A stretch of DNA of 64,000 bases, taken from contig NC_088792.1 of the NCBI RefSeq assembly GCF_011386835.1, positions 40,972,882 to 41,036,881 on the forward strand, given 5' to 3'. The first letter of the stretch is position 1; each line of letters starts with the position of its first letter. This document shows, in pieces, positions 39,825 through 51,847 of the stretch. The DNA is from Chrysemys picta bellii. Lineage: Eukaryota; Chordata; Testudines; Emydidae. Under the pieces are notes generated by a model. The model ran no database searches and was not told the DNA's origin. It was given only the letters and a program-made list of their open reading frames with translations. Both the position numbers and the translations under genes were made by a program.

Positions 39825-42389
39825 CTAAACATACAAAGAAATGAAAATAATATTATTGGCTCATTTTATTCTTCCCTCCCCCGCCCCCAATTTGCAGTCA
39901 GTTCTTTTTTTGTATAATTCCTCTCCAGTTAGTCACTGCACTAAATTATTATGACTATGAAGAATAATCATAATTTGCAAACAATTAAAATACCATTGCA
40001 TGTATGCACAAACTCTCTCTCCTAGTCTTCATGATTCTCCAGGAATCTGAGTTCCCTTCCACCTCTCCAACTTCAACCCTTTCCATTTTACAGGTTGTTC
40101 TCTATGCTTTTCAAATATCAGCATTCCTCCTTTTCTCCCATCTTGTCTCTCTCTACAGTGGACAGTAGATACTTCTTCCATTCTGCTCCTATCACCTGTA
40201 ACACCCTCCCTAACCTCCAAACACTTCAAAGCCTGTCTCTAGAGGCTTATTCTTCCTGGAAGTAGCCCATGCCTTCCAACTCTTCACCTGGCATATAAAA
40301 CTCTACTCTGTAAAAATCACCTTATGCTCCATCATGTGCTCTGAGACTTTGCCATTCCCTTCCTCCTTATTCCTGATATATCACATCTACACATGCTATC
40401 TATATGGTATATTCTGATCAACGGTAACATATCCACATCCACATGAACAGACAAAAATTGAGAAATATTTTATGATATTTTTGTATGAATGGAAAAGTTA
40501 CAAGTAGGTTTAGCATACAAGATATCCCAGTTAACAGAATGTCACTTTATGCATACATGTAACAGTGAACAGATCAGTTAGAGCCACGCTTCATTCATAT
40601 TTAAATATTTATATCAGCTTCCACTACCACACAGCTTGTAATATTAACCAATGTGCAGTAGTTAGAAGAGCAAACAGGATGCCTGGGTACCTTTAAAAAG
40701 GAAATAAAGGTAATTCAGAATATAATGGCAATGGGACAATGACACACACCGTTTATTTGTGTTCAAATTTGGTCACTTCTGTGGAATTTTTGTGATGCCT
40801 GAGACAAATTTTAAGTTTACTTGCTAGTTAAATAAGTGAACACAAGTCTGATGCTCGGTAATTAGCCTGACTGTATAATGCTGCATTCATGCCACTGGCT
40901 CCTGTCTTTGCGAATGAGAGAACAGATAGTGTTGACATGATTCTGTTCCTCAGAATTCTTAATGCAAATCCCTTTGTGTCACTGAAGATATTATATAGGA
41001 TAGATTATAAAGGATTTCAGACAAGGTTTTTTTTTCTTCATCGTGCACCCTTTGAATCTGAATTATTCCCTTTTTTGTGTGCTTCATGCTCATGGGAAAA
41101 ATCAACCATTAATCACCAATGTAAAATGGACTAAAAATCTCTATTTATTGTTCCCTTTCCCTAATCTCTGTCTATGTTTTTGTCCATCCATTGAGCATTC
41201 CTTTGGGAATGACTGTTCCATGAATACTGGGAAAAGCACCTACCCACCTCATGGATACTACCATTCCTTGTCTCTCTGCAGGAGCAAAAATTTGGATGAT
41301 TTCAAAGAAGCGCCAGATGTTTTTACACATGTACAGATGAATTGTTCCAATAGTTTTTATGCTGACTCCCAGCTTTTCTGCCTCTTCCACAGTTAATGAC
41401 AATTGCACAGGAGGCAGATCACTTCAACAGTCAACCATGCGACCAAAGAAGCAATTTTGCAAAAGCATAGCAGTTATGCTTACAACTAGCCGGGACAAAA
41501 AATCATTACACAATAACAAGAATGCATAAATACCTCCTATTTACTGCTATCCTGCAGCCTCAATAAACAGAAATGTGTTTATTAAGACTACTGCATCAGT
41601 GAGTAATAGGAGTTGTGGTGCCCTGTGGTGCCTCCAATTTTGGGGGCTCTTGGGAAGATCACTTTGGGGCAAAAAACACCCTGGGACACTCTGCCAGGGA
41701 CCTGGGGACTTAGATTCAGGAAATAGATTCAGAAGTGAGCAACAGAAGGCTGTACCAGGCAGCTTCCCAGATAAAATTTTAAAATTATTTACTTCAGACG
41801 TTGACCTTCCACATTTTTTTCTTGCAAGTAGGGGAGAAAGAAGGAAGATTTGTGGTACGAAACTTCCTTTGTGCCCGTGTAAAATTTTTCCAAGAACTGA
41901 TTGGGAGAAAGGATAGACCAATGGCACAGACAACATGGACAGACAGTCACTTGGGAGGCTAGCATAAGCATATTGATAGTTATTACATTGTTTATTTACT
42001 GTCTAATTTCTTGTAGCAATATATTTAAATGTTGTCTATGATATAATATAATTAACTGAAACCAATTAAGTTATTCCAGGAAAAAGAACAGGGCCAAGGA
42101 ATTTTTTTCAGACTGAGTCAGAAGCATTCGAGAGAAGTAACCGTTGGCTGCTGAATCAGAACAAATCCCTATAGTGTGAGGACAGTGAATCCCTGTAGAG
42201 ATTACATCATTGAACATGCAGAATGCAGAACTAGATTTGTTTTAAAGCCTACAAAAGTGATACAATCATTAGAGAACATCATCATTTTCTTTTCAAATGT
42301 TATGTATTTGAAGGCAGAATGTACAAGAGATCATGAGCACAATATTTCCAGGAAGCTACAAATCCTGTTGCATTGTTACATTTTCGTAA
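39825..42389. other. CACNB2 intron between the SH3 exons
   Basis: Anonymous intron. The pyrimidine-rich stretch at 40020-40330, with tctgctcctatcacctgtaa and acaccctccctaacctcc, looks like a decayed L2-group LINE end. No coding features. Confidence 0.35.
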
Positions 42390-42457
42390 CATTTGTACAG
42401 TGCTTTGAAAATGTAAAGTGCTATGTTAATGTTAAGTGCTATTATTATTATTATTAA
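42390..42457 (+). repeat. L2/MIR-type tail with ATT repeat
   Basis: gtacagtgctttgaaaatgt, aaagtgctatgttaatg and (att)n form the typical end of L2-group elements. It ends 32 bp before the CACNB2 exon donor at 42488. Confidence 0.5.
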
Positions 42458-42488
42458 AATAGTGAAAACAGCTGCAAGTTTTACTTAC

Positions 42489-42611
42489 TTCTTTAACATG
42501 AAGAAAATCTTTCGCTTCAAATGAAATGGCCATGCCTGGAACTGGGACGTCATCATCATGTCCTGCACTATAGCCGACATTGGTCCGGACTGCAAATGCA
42601 ACAGGTTTTGT
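42489..42611 (-). CDS. CACNB2: CACNB2 exon: first part of SH3 domain
   Basis: Exon of 123 bp (41 codons, phase 0 at both ends), from [12 protein letters not shown] to DFLHVKE. It encodes the start of the SH3 core of the beta-2 subunit. The acceptor reads gccctgcag and the donor gtaagtaa on the minus strand. Compared with the mammalian sequence as I recall it, the loop reads [13 protein letters not shown], with a few conservative changes. This is the most upstream CACNB2 exon I can find. The preceding exon, which should encode the acidic and coiled stretch with a QAQAQLEKAK-like end, is not visible up to 64000, so the upstream intron is at least 21 kb. Confidence 0.96.
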
Positions 42612-43915
42612 CTGCAGGGCAAAAGGTAAACAGAATTTGAACATTTTTCTCTCTCAGACCTACAGAGTCAGATATAGAGATACTGATGTAAACTTGATAC
42701 AACCCTTCCAGGAAGTAATCTACCTAATGTTCTCCCAATTAACATAGCAAAAACCACATGTCATAAAACTTATGAAATATACGAACTGTTCTACTCAAAA
42801 TATTTTTGTTCACAATGTGAACATACCAGGTATATTCTAACCATTTCACTTGAGAAAAACAGCTGACATTTAGTTTCAAAGCAATAGAATTGTCAGTAAT
42901 GTTCATGTAGAAATATAATTTGAAGGTCTAAATTTTCAAAAATGACTAGTGATTTGGGGCATCCAGAAACGGAAGCACCCAAAGTAGCTTGTTGCTACTG
43001 AAATCTTAGGTCAAAATGTCCATTTACAGCATACATTAGGTACAACATGTCCTTAAAAGCTCACCATCACAGTATTACATTGAAAATTTGACGATCCCAA
43101 GAGTTTTCCATCTGTTAAATAGCCCAGCTCTCTTCTCTTGGTGCTTAAAGTGTTTCCTACACTGAAAAATACGTGTATAAAAATGACATTCTGAAGTTCC
43201 ATGTTTATTTTATCTCAATTGTTCCATATCATATTTTCTCATTTTATGAATGTAAGAATGTATTTTAGCACTGCAGACTCACTCTGGATCTCAAAGTTCA
43301 TTTTAGCTAATGCATTAATACCACTGAATACCACTAAAACATTCTTCAGTCCAATTCTGCCCTCCCTTACAAGAGGGTTGCAAATTTAACCATGATCAGA
43401 AGTTGATTGCAATTGGAACTCTCTCATAGCTGTGTTGGCTTTGCAGTGCAAAAAGGAGAAAATACTAGAGAAAGCTTATTTTAAAGTAAGCAGATCTGAA
43501 GTCTACGCTTATGTGATTATGTGTTATGCTTATGTATAATATTATGCATTAAAATATTTTTGAGAGGAAATGCCCTTAAATATGCATAGAGGGTTTGATT
43601 CTACACTCATTTAAGTCAATGGTACAGTATCGGGCCTAGAAAGCATATCTGTTGAGTAAGAAGATGCCAACTTTACCCAGTCACTTCTCAGAGGAAAACC
43701 GTACTTTAAGGTTAGTGGTACAGTAAGACTAAGTTACAAAATATAATAACCATTGTTAACAAACAATTAAATGTAAGAAAACCTATGTAAATGCAACATT
43801 AATGTACACATTTTAAAAACCCAAATCATGAAAGTAAAAAATGTGGATTCCCAAAGCAATATTAAAGCAAACATTGTCCAGGTAGTAAAGTCTCACTCAT
43901 TTGCAATAATGACTA
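42612..43915. other. Upstream CACNB2 intron, no clear feature
   Basis: First part of the large upstream intron. A degraded aattttcaaaaatgac / gtcaaaatgtcc pair at 42930-43020 is the only repeat-like signal. Confidence 0.35.
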
Positions 43916-44829
43916 CTCCTGGGGGAGTTCTGTGTCTCTGTGCGTGTGCAGAATTCATGTCCCCCACAGTTTTCTTTGCTTCCCCATAGAAAAATGACTT
44001 CTGATGGGGAAGCAAAGGGAAGCTGCAAGAGTGGTCACACATCCCTCCCTGGCAGCATAGGCAGGTCATTTCAGGCATCCAGACCAGCTGGTAGAGACAT
44101 AAATCATGGGGGGGAGGGGCTGGGCAGTCATGCGTGTGTGTGTGAGAGAGAGAGAGAGAGAGACACTCTGTCCCTCTCGCTTGCCATTGTGGCATGCCTG
44201 GGATGGAGGAGCAGAGCTTAGGCTTGGGACAGGCTCTGTCCTCTCAGGCAGAGCAGAATGTAGCAGGCTGCCTGCTTAGTGAATTGTTCCCATTGTCTTT
44301 GTGAATTCCCCCAGGAGTATAAAATAGGTGTAAAAGTTTTAAGCCTCCTTTACATTGCCAGACTGGTGTAAAGGACATTATGGCCTTATAAATGCTTATG
44401 GTGCTTTAGTGATTAGAACTGGTCTAAATTTTTGGACTGAAAAAGTTTCCTATCAAAATGTGGCCCATGAACTGTTTGCTACTGACTTTTCTGGAGATGG
44501 TCAGTAGCCAATATAAACTGTGAATTTATTCCCAAGCCCTCACTTGCTCTTCAGTTGCCTATGATGTAACACTGAGCATATGGCTGCATATATTTGTTGA
44601 CTAACAACTAGAAATAAAGGGCCAAACTTAGCTACATTACTATTAGACAAAGGGGATTTAGGGATTTCCTCCAGTGCTCCCCACTCCCATTCTCCATCCA
44701 CTGTATTGTTGTTTAAATAAATTACCTAAGTAATTGAAACCAGCATGATTATACTGCATTATTTTGATAAATAAAATATGTAGAATTTTGTAGAATTTTT
44801 ATTTTTTTGGTGCAGAATTCCCCCAGAAG
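43916..44829. mobile_element. TA-flanked DNA transposon with CTCCTGGGGG ends (914 bp)
   Basis: Ends ctcctgggggagttctg and, inverted, cttctgggggaattctg, each bordered by TA, as in Tc1/mariner-type insertions. Interior landmarks (ttctttgcttccccatag, ggaagcaaagggaagctgc, a TG/AG array at 44135-44163) match a turtle repeat I recognise. No transposase frame. Confidence 0.6.
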
Positions 44830-46422
44830 TACAACTCAACACAAAGTACAGACTTTTCTGATTTAAGTAAATGAACAAATAGCTTATACAATCAAAGATA
44901 TGGCATAATAAAATAATTAGTTTATTTAATTTTACAGATGCAGCTTACTTTTGATTATTTTTGATAATACATAGTTTACTAATAAATATTCTGTAGGCTG
45001 CTGTGTAATTTGCTGAATAATAATTGTGGATTTCATTTAAATTTCTCCAAATTATTATCCAAAATCTAAGCTTTAATCTAACAAAGGGAGGGAAAAAGAG
45101 CCAGATCCTTGGGGATGGGTCAAACTATGTTTGTTGCAAGACCCAGGGTGATTCTGCCTTGATCCTTGACCCAACCAGAGCCCTAACCAGATCCCTGAAT
45201 AATTTAGAACAGCCTAAATTATGCCACCTACAGCAGTCCCCGAGGGCCTGTTCTGCTGGCTTAGAATCCTTGTAGTGCAGGGTACTTTGGAGTCCACCTC
45301 CTGCTGCTTCAGGCCATGCTTTTGGGCCACTCAGAAATTCCCCTGATATCAGGAGTCCCCAGAAGCCCTGATAGGCCAACAATCTGTTCCCTTAGTGCTG
45401 CAGATCTGCCTCAAACTCCCAAGTCCTTATGGTTGCTAAAATAGTTTCAAAGTGTGAACTGGAGATAACTGATGCCCTATCCAACTTAATAGAGTATTAA
45501 CACATCTTTGTGACAGTTTCAATGTCATCGTTAACTATCTCACTGCTGATTGTTTTAGCAGACGCACAAAGTAAACGTGATTATGGTATAGACACTTCTA
45601 GATTTGGAGACAGAAATTGGGGTGTGTTAAAGCAAGTAGCTAATTGCTGTAAAGTGTTGCTAGGGTGATGGATGAACAATTCAACACACTGCATCCCAAG
45701 TATAAAGACACCACTGTCTCTGCCCAAAAAAGAGAAGGGAAAAAAGGCAAAGCATCCTAACCCCACAGCAAAAGCGACAGCTGCCTCAAACCAAAATCAT
45801 CTGATACATTTACCTGGATACCAAAAAGCCCCTAGTGCCATATTCAGGTTTCCCCTGACATATTGTACTATCACATTACTTATTAATACTGGCATTGCAG
45901 CAGTATAAAATAATAGGATTTAATATAAAAATAAACAAACAAACAATACTCGGTATAGCTATTATTCGGTGTTGTTTGGATTGGAAAGGGAAGTGGGCCC
46001 TGAGGGGGAGAAGGGTCTCTGCTGCTTAATTTAGGCCGAATGTGCTGCATAGGCTGTGGGATACATTATGTTTTGCAAGAGTAATGGAGTCTCAGTACTA
46101 TAATGGTTCACTGCAGGCCTTAGCTATGATATCTTTGCTGAGAAGTGGAATAAAACAGATGTTTATTTTTGTGAGAATTACTGGTTTGCACATCTGCAAA
46201 GTGGCAATTAGGGGGACTGTACTGTATTTATGTAGTATTTTCAATTATTTATTCTATTAAATGTAAAAGTGCAAGGTAGCTGAGTTACTGTGGAAACTTT
46301 ATTTTAGGTCTTGTACATTTAAGACCTCAGTCGTACTGTTGCAGTAATGTAGGTTTTTTAAACTTAATTTTCCAAAGGAAAAAAAATGGCACCTTTATGT
46401 GATCTTAATGTACTTGCAATAG
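44830..46422. other. Upstream intron, no feature seen
   Basis: About 1.6 kb without recognised repeat ends. The ORFs at 45024-45382 overlap on both strands and have no domain. Confidence 0.4.
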
Positions 46423-47348
46423 TAGGGTTACCATTCATCCGGATTCCCCCGGACATGTCCGGATTTTTGAAGTAAAAATAGCGTCCGGGGGGAATTTGTT
46501 AATGTCCGGACTTCCCTCCCTCCCACCATGCAGAGCACGCGCGGCTAACAGGGCAGCCGGATGGTGCCACTTACATGTGGCTCCGACAGCGAGAGAGACC
46601 CTCCTCCACTTCCCCCTCCCCCCCCTGCAGCATTGCTCACTCACTCCCTCCCTCCGTCCCTCCCTGCATTCGCCTCCGGCAATCTGGAGCTCCTCCCCCG
46701 CTGCTGGCCAGCGTGCCGGGAGAACGGCTCAGACTCAGCAAGCTCCCAGAGAGCCCTTAGGCGAACCAAAGGCCAACAACAAGGGGGCCAGGGGGTCGGA
46801 GAAGGGGCAGGGAGGTTCTGGAGGGGGCAGTCAAGAGACGGGGGGGTCAGGAGTTTTGGGGGGGACTTTCTGGGGGGGGTGGATAAGGTTTTGGGCAGTC
46901 AGGGTACGGGTAGGGTCCTGGGGGGCAGTTTGGGGGGGGTCTTAGGAGGGGGCAGTTAGGGGACAAGAGGCAGGGAGGCTTAGGTAGGGGGTGGGATTCT
47001 GGAGGGCAGTTAGGAGCAGGGGTCCCAGGAGGAGGCAGTCAGGGGACAAGAAGCGGGAGACAAGGTTGGGAGTTCTGGGGGGGGGCTGTCAGGGGGCAGG
47101 AGTGGGGAGAGGGATCGGAGCAGTCAATGGGACAGGGAGCAGAGGGGTTTAGATGGGTCGGGAGTTCTGGGGGGGGCTGTCAGGGGGTGGGGAGTGGTTG
47201 GATGGGGCATGGGAGTCCCAGGGGTCTGTCTGGGGGTGGGGGTGTGGATAAGGGTTGGGGCAGTCAGGGGGTAGGGTCCTAGGTGGCCAGTTAGGATGGG
47301 GGGAGGGTCTCAGGAGGGGGCAGTCAGGGGACAAGAGGCAGGGAGGCT

Positions 47349-48973
47349 TAAATACTAATCTCTCTGTTAATGTGAAGAAAACGAAAGGCTTTCATATTTT
47401 AACTAAACATAAAACCTATGTAGTTAATCCTAAGGATAATTGGCAGATAGGGTCAGAGAAGATTGAATATGTTCAACCAGGGGATTTTGAAAAATATTTA
47501 GGGGCTAGAATAGATCCCTGGATAGGTGTAGGGGGACCGGTACTTAAAGAAAAATTGAAAGATTGGAGTGAGAATTTAATTAAGGCCCCATTAAAACCGG
47601 CCCAAAAAATATTAATTTTACAGACATACATTTTACCGAAGCTATTTTATAATCTTCTTTTAATAGAACCCCCTTTTAATCTTTTAGACGATCTTGATGT
47701 GTTAGTTAGAAAAATAGTTAAAGAGATTTTACATTTACCTCAGTGTACCACAGATGGGATATTTTATTCTAGAGGTAGGGATGGTGGTTTAGCTCTCACT
47801 AAGTTTAGTGTGCAAATCCCAAATATGTTAATTCGTAAATGGAGGAGACATATTGTCTCGAGAGATGATTGGATGGACCTATCTTATCTATATGCAGGAG
47901 AAAATCTTGTGGATAAAATATTGTCATTTAGTGCAGTAACATCTCATCCCAAGAAATGGAGGGAAGAGGAATTTTTAAGATGGTCGGAACTGAGATGTCA
48001 GGGAATAGGGATAAAATATTTTAAAAATGATTTAATTAGTAATTCGATTTTTAGAAACTCTAGTAAAGTTAAATCGTCAGCGTATATCGCAGCATTGCAG
48101 CTTAGGGCAAATATTTATCCTACTAGGGAGACATTAGCAAGAGGAAGAGGAGGTGTGAATGCTCTTTGTACATGGTGCGGTAAAGTGCGGGAGACTGTTC
48201 CCCATATCTCAGGACAATGTTATAAGACTAAGAATGCTAGGATAAAAAGGCATAATAGAGTAGTGTCTGCAGTTGTGGATAAGGTTGGTAAATTAGGGTG
48301 GAAGGCAATGATAGAGCCCCATTTGAGAAATAGTAAGGGTGAGTTAAGAAAGCCGGATATTATATTTATAAAAGGAGATACAGCAGTGGTGGTTGATGTT
48401 ACAGTGCGATGGGAGGATAATGCCGGAAGTTTGGAACAAGCCCACAGTGAGAAGGTGGCTTATTATCTTGAGTTAGAGGAAGAAATTAAAAACTTAACGG
48501 GAGGTAAAAATATCCACTTCTTTGGTTTTGTGCTTGGGGCACGTGGCAAGTGGAGTGAAGGTAATAATGATTTGTTACAATTATTGGGAATGGACAGAAG
48601 TAAAAATTTTAAGGAGAGTATATGTAGACTTGTTTTATATTCCACTATTGGTATGATGGCTATATTCAGTGACAGGTAAAGATCCCGGAGTTTCCATTCC
48701 GTGTATCTTGCCAAAACTAAATTTTAGCTATTTTGGTTTCCATGCTCTAAATTTTCAAATTTTTAATATTGTTTTGAACATTAACATATTTAGTGTTATT
48801 TAATATCTGCCCTTCAATAGAATGGTTTTAACTATATAATAAATACTTATTAATGGATGAAATTCCAATTTAAATCATTAGTTTATTTATTTATTTTAAC
48901 TACTGGATGTGGATGCGGACTGGCCGCGTATAGTAACCAGGAAAGGGCAGGTAGTCACGCCTGTACATAAATA
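47349..48973 (+). mobile_element. R2-type non-LTR retrotransposon, 5' truncated
   Basis: A 1.62-kb AT-rich segment sharply different from its G-rich host. It is bounded by a 6-bp repeat TAAATA (47349-47354, 48968-48973). A sister unit of the same minisatellite (about 46976-46996, ggcttaggtagggggtggga) shows the uninterrupted sequence across this point. It carries the C-terminal half of an R2-like ORF2 followed by about 290 bp of 3' UTR. R2 elements normally sit in 28S rDNA; this copy does not. Confidence 0.85.
47351..48679 (+). CDS. R2-type ORF2 C-terminus: RT end, zinc knuckle, restriction-like endonuclease
   Basis: About 442 codons open without a stop; the first 32 codons of the longer frame starting at 47255 come from the hAT repeat. 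In order: a post-catalytic RT segment (NVKKTKGFHI, then FEKYLGARIDPWIGV), the thumb-like APLKPAQKILILQTYILPKL, HLPQCTTDGIFYSRGRDGGL, a CCHC knuckle C-x2-C-x8-H-x4-C (CTWCGKVRETVPHISGQC, about 48167-48220) followed by KTKNARIKRHNRV, and the REL motif PD-x12-D (RKPDIIF to VVVDVTVRWED, 48353-48397). The layout and spacing are those of R2-clade proteins. The RT catalytic YADD and N-terminal DNA-binding fingers are missing, so it cannot act alone. I would not exclude a sister clade of R2. Confidence 0.85.
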   Translation, partial: NTNLSVNVKKTKGFHILTKHKTYVVNPKDNWQIGSEKIEYVQPGDFEKYLGARIDPWIGVGGPVLKEKLKDWSENLIKAPLKPAQKILILQTYILPKLFYNLLLIEPPFNLLDDLDVLVRKIVKEILHLPQCTTDGIFYSRGRDGGLALTKFSVQIPNMLIRKWRRHIVSRDDWMDLSYLYAGENLVDKILSFSAVTSHPKKWREEEFLRWSELRCQGIGIKYFKNDLISNSIFRNSSKVKSSAYIAALQLRANIYPTRETLARGRGGVNALCTWCGKVRETVPHISGQCYKTKNARIKRHNRVVSAVVDKVGKLGWKAMIEPHLRNSKGELRKPDIIFIKGDTAVVVDVTVRWEDNAGSLEQAHSEKVAYYLELEEEIKNLTGGKNIHFFGFVLGARGKWSEGNNDLLQLLGMDRSKNFKESICRLVLYSTIGMMAIFSDR

Positions 48974-49174
48974 GGGGGTGAAGTCTTGGGGGGGGCAGTT
49001 AGGGGCAGGGGTCCCAGGAGGGGGCAGTCAGGGGACAAGGAGCGGGGGAGAGGGTTGGGAGTTCTGAGGGGGGCGGGAAGTGGGTGGGGCAGGGGCGGGG
49101 CCAGGGCAGGACAGGGGCGGGGCTCCGCCCGTCCTCTTTTTTGCTTGCTGAAATATGGTAACCCTATGCAATAG

Positions 49175-49446
49175 CACAACTTATCTAAATGGGCAACCTG
49201 GAAAGAGTTTTGCAGTTGGAAGGTTGAAACTGTGAGCTTCTTTTCAGGGATGCGGGGGTGGGCTGTCAGGATCGTTTCTATAGCTGGGTTTGAATAGGGA
49301 GTTCCACTGGCGGTAAATATAGGAAGCGGAGTTATCGGATAGGGCTGCTTGAATAAGTACTACTCAACATAGTTAAGGGTTATGATACCTGACCTGTAAT
49401 AATTTCTTCACACATTTTCCCCCAAACTTCACAAAGTGACTATAAA
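49175..49446. other. Upstream intron, no feature seen
   Basis: Short anonymous interval between the hAT and a SINE. Confidence 0.5.
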
Positions 49447-49629
49447 TCATAGAATATCAGGGTTGGAAGGGACCTCAGGAGGTCATCTAGTCCAAGCCCC
49501 TGCTCAAAGCAGGACCAATCCCTAGACAGATGTTTGTCCCAGATCCCTAAATGGCTCCCTGAAGGATTGAACTCACAATCCTGGGTTTAGCTGGCCAATG
49601 CTCAAACCACTGAGCTATTCCTCCCCCCC
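49447..49629 (-). mobile_element. tRNA-derived turtle SINE
   Basis: Full-length reverse copy. CR1-like tail tcatagaatatcagggttgg at the left, tRNA-like head (minus-strand tagctcagtggtttgagca, gagttcaatcc) at the right. Close to the copies at 697 and 51848. Confidence 0.88.
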
Positions 49630-50718
49630 ATCATCTAATCACAGATGACTTAGCTATATGCCAAGTTTGAAGTTTTAAAAATCAGCTATTTCAATCATCT
49701 GAGTGAAGACAGTGAACGATTATTAGAACATAATCCTCATATTAGTCATTTTCATGAGGCTATAACACAAAGCCACAGTCTAGACTGAAAATACAGTCTA
49801 GACAACACAGCCTATTGGCATGTACTCATATTCATTGTGAAACTAACTTACGTTTTCTTTGGAACAGACTTTACAAATGATGGGACCTTAGCCAAAGACA
49901 AGAATACTTAGCCCATTTTTACAGACCCATTAGCACTCTATGAAGATCAGAATTTACCATCTAAGGACAGTATCAGCCTTTCTCCTACCCACACCAGTTA
50001 CAGTTCTTTCTTACTCATGCCAACAGTATGTGAAAGTAGTTGCCACAGTTGCCCAAAATAGTTCATTCTGATGTTAAAACAAATGATAACCTTCCACAAT
50101 AGCAACAAATGAATAATGCATCAACTCTTGTGTAGTCACAAGTCCTCACTCTTATGGTTAAACCAGCCAGATGGAGCAAAAGACTGGCAAATGATATTCC
50201 CTTTTACTCTATCATTTAGGAATTATTTCTCCTTATCAGATATTTGAAAATATTTCAACTAGTTGACTTGGGAAGACAAGTCCCAATGTGGGGACAAGAC
50301 AGCTAGGGTAAAGAGATTCCATTGTCTTTCCCTATGTTGTAAAAGAAAGTTGTGAAGTTATGCATGAGTAGAGGTGAAAATAATTGGTTGAAACTTCAGG
50401 TTTCACTTAATTGGGGAAAAGTTCTTTATGTAACTTACACTTGCTTCACTGGATTCAATGTAAAAGTCAAACAAGAAACATTCATATGAGATTTGAAAAC
50501 AGACATGCGTTCAAAGAAGTGCACAAAAACACTATGAAATTCTGATCTTTTGCACTTTCATGATCTATTTTTATAACTCAGATGACTAATTCAGAGCCTC
50601 TTATTGTATTAATTCCTGCCACCTCACCTTCTCAATCCATATCTCTCTTTCTCTAGCTCTACTTATCTGTATGATTCTTTTGTTGCCCTGCACCTTCCAA
50701 GTAACAAGTCTGTTAATA
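49630..50718. other. Upstream intron, no feature seen
   Basis: About 1.1 kb of AT-rich intron with no recognised feature. Confidence 0.4.
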
Positions 50719-50915
50719 ACTGAGGAACACTTTGGAATCTTCGAATCTACCATTATAAAAGTTGGCACGTTTAGGTCAAATTGGAGTGAGATGGAAAAAA
50801 AAAGCTGTTAGGTCAGAACTACCTAACACCTGTTATTTTCCATGTCACTCCAATTTGACATAAATGTGCCAACTTTTATAATGGTAGATTCGAAGAATCC
50901 AAAGTGTTCCTCAGT
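50719..50915. mobile_element. Palindromic mariner-like MITE (197 bp)
   Basis: Two arms of about 80 bp are inverted and nearly identical: actgaggaacactttggaat and onwards, returning as attccaaag-type sequence to gtgttcctcagt. The element is bordered by TA on each side (50717-50718, 50916-50917). The central loop is about 35 bp with an A run. Non-coding; would fold into a long hairpin. Confidence 0.75.
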
Positions 50916-51847
50916 TATTCTTTCAATCACAGCTAATGATGTAAAACTAAAATTGTACTTTCAATTAATGGTTTTCAAGGCCACGTGCCCCAGAAAGTGC
51001 CTGACCTTACTACTGTGAAATGACTGGAGACTAACCCAGTTCATTCGTTTATCTTTTCTTTCCTGGAGTAAGTCTGAACTGCTATATCCAATATAACTTA
51101 TCATTCCCAGTCTATATCCTTTCTACTCTACAGAATGGAACCTGTAGATCTTTTGAAGGAATCTCATTCCTAAAATGACAAACATAGGAAGAGATATCCA
51201 ACAGCAAAGGGCTAATATATATACACATACCTTTTCTGATGCTGAGCATTTAAAGAATTATGTACAACATCCTTGTTCACATGCCTTTTTTCTCTTTTAT
51301 CTTCTCTGTCAACAAGCTGTCAGAAATCACTAATTAACTTGACAATCATACAACTATAAAATCATTAAACATATCTTTTGCATTCCTTTGTGTGTCACAA
51401 AAGAAAAAGGAATTTAAGATAAGCCCTCGGCACTCAAAGATCAGTTTGGAATGAAATGCAAACAAATAGTCTGTTTCTTAAAACCCAATATGCTTGTTGA
51501 AATAGCCACTTGTATCTATAGGATCAGTTTCACAAGCTATTGTCTAAGATGTCTAAGTACTTTGAGCTATTAGAAATGTTTTCTTACACGTGATTCAAGT
51601 ACAGTAAAATATCTTTATGACACTAACCTCCTTGGTACCACATCAGTGACTAAGCGTTGCACAGTACATTTAGAATTATTTACTTGCATCTAATTTAAGA
51701 ACAACATTAATTCATAACATTAGGTACTCTGTTAATATAACACTTTTAACATGAAAAAATGTTGTTACTTCACTTTTCATTTTTCAGCACTGTATTTGTA
51801 AAAAGGATATTACACTGTTTGCCAGATGCACAAAAAGTAACAGCTGA
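50916..51847. other. Upstream intron, no feature seen
   Basis: Anonymous AT-rich sequence. Confidence 0.4.

Larger units (their letters stand above)
46423..49166. mobile_element. hAT element, TAGGGTTACC family, containing an R2-type LINE
   Basis: A perfect 8-bp duplication TGCAATAG (46415-46422, 49167-49174). The terminal repeats tagggttaccattcatcc and, inverted, tagggttaccatatttc match over 12 bases. The interior is a G-rich minisatellite (46770-47348 and 48974-49130) with units containing gggggcagtcaggggacaag and gggtcccaggaggg. Without the R2-type insertion the hAT would be about 1.1 kb. No transposase. Confidence 0.9.
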
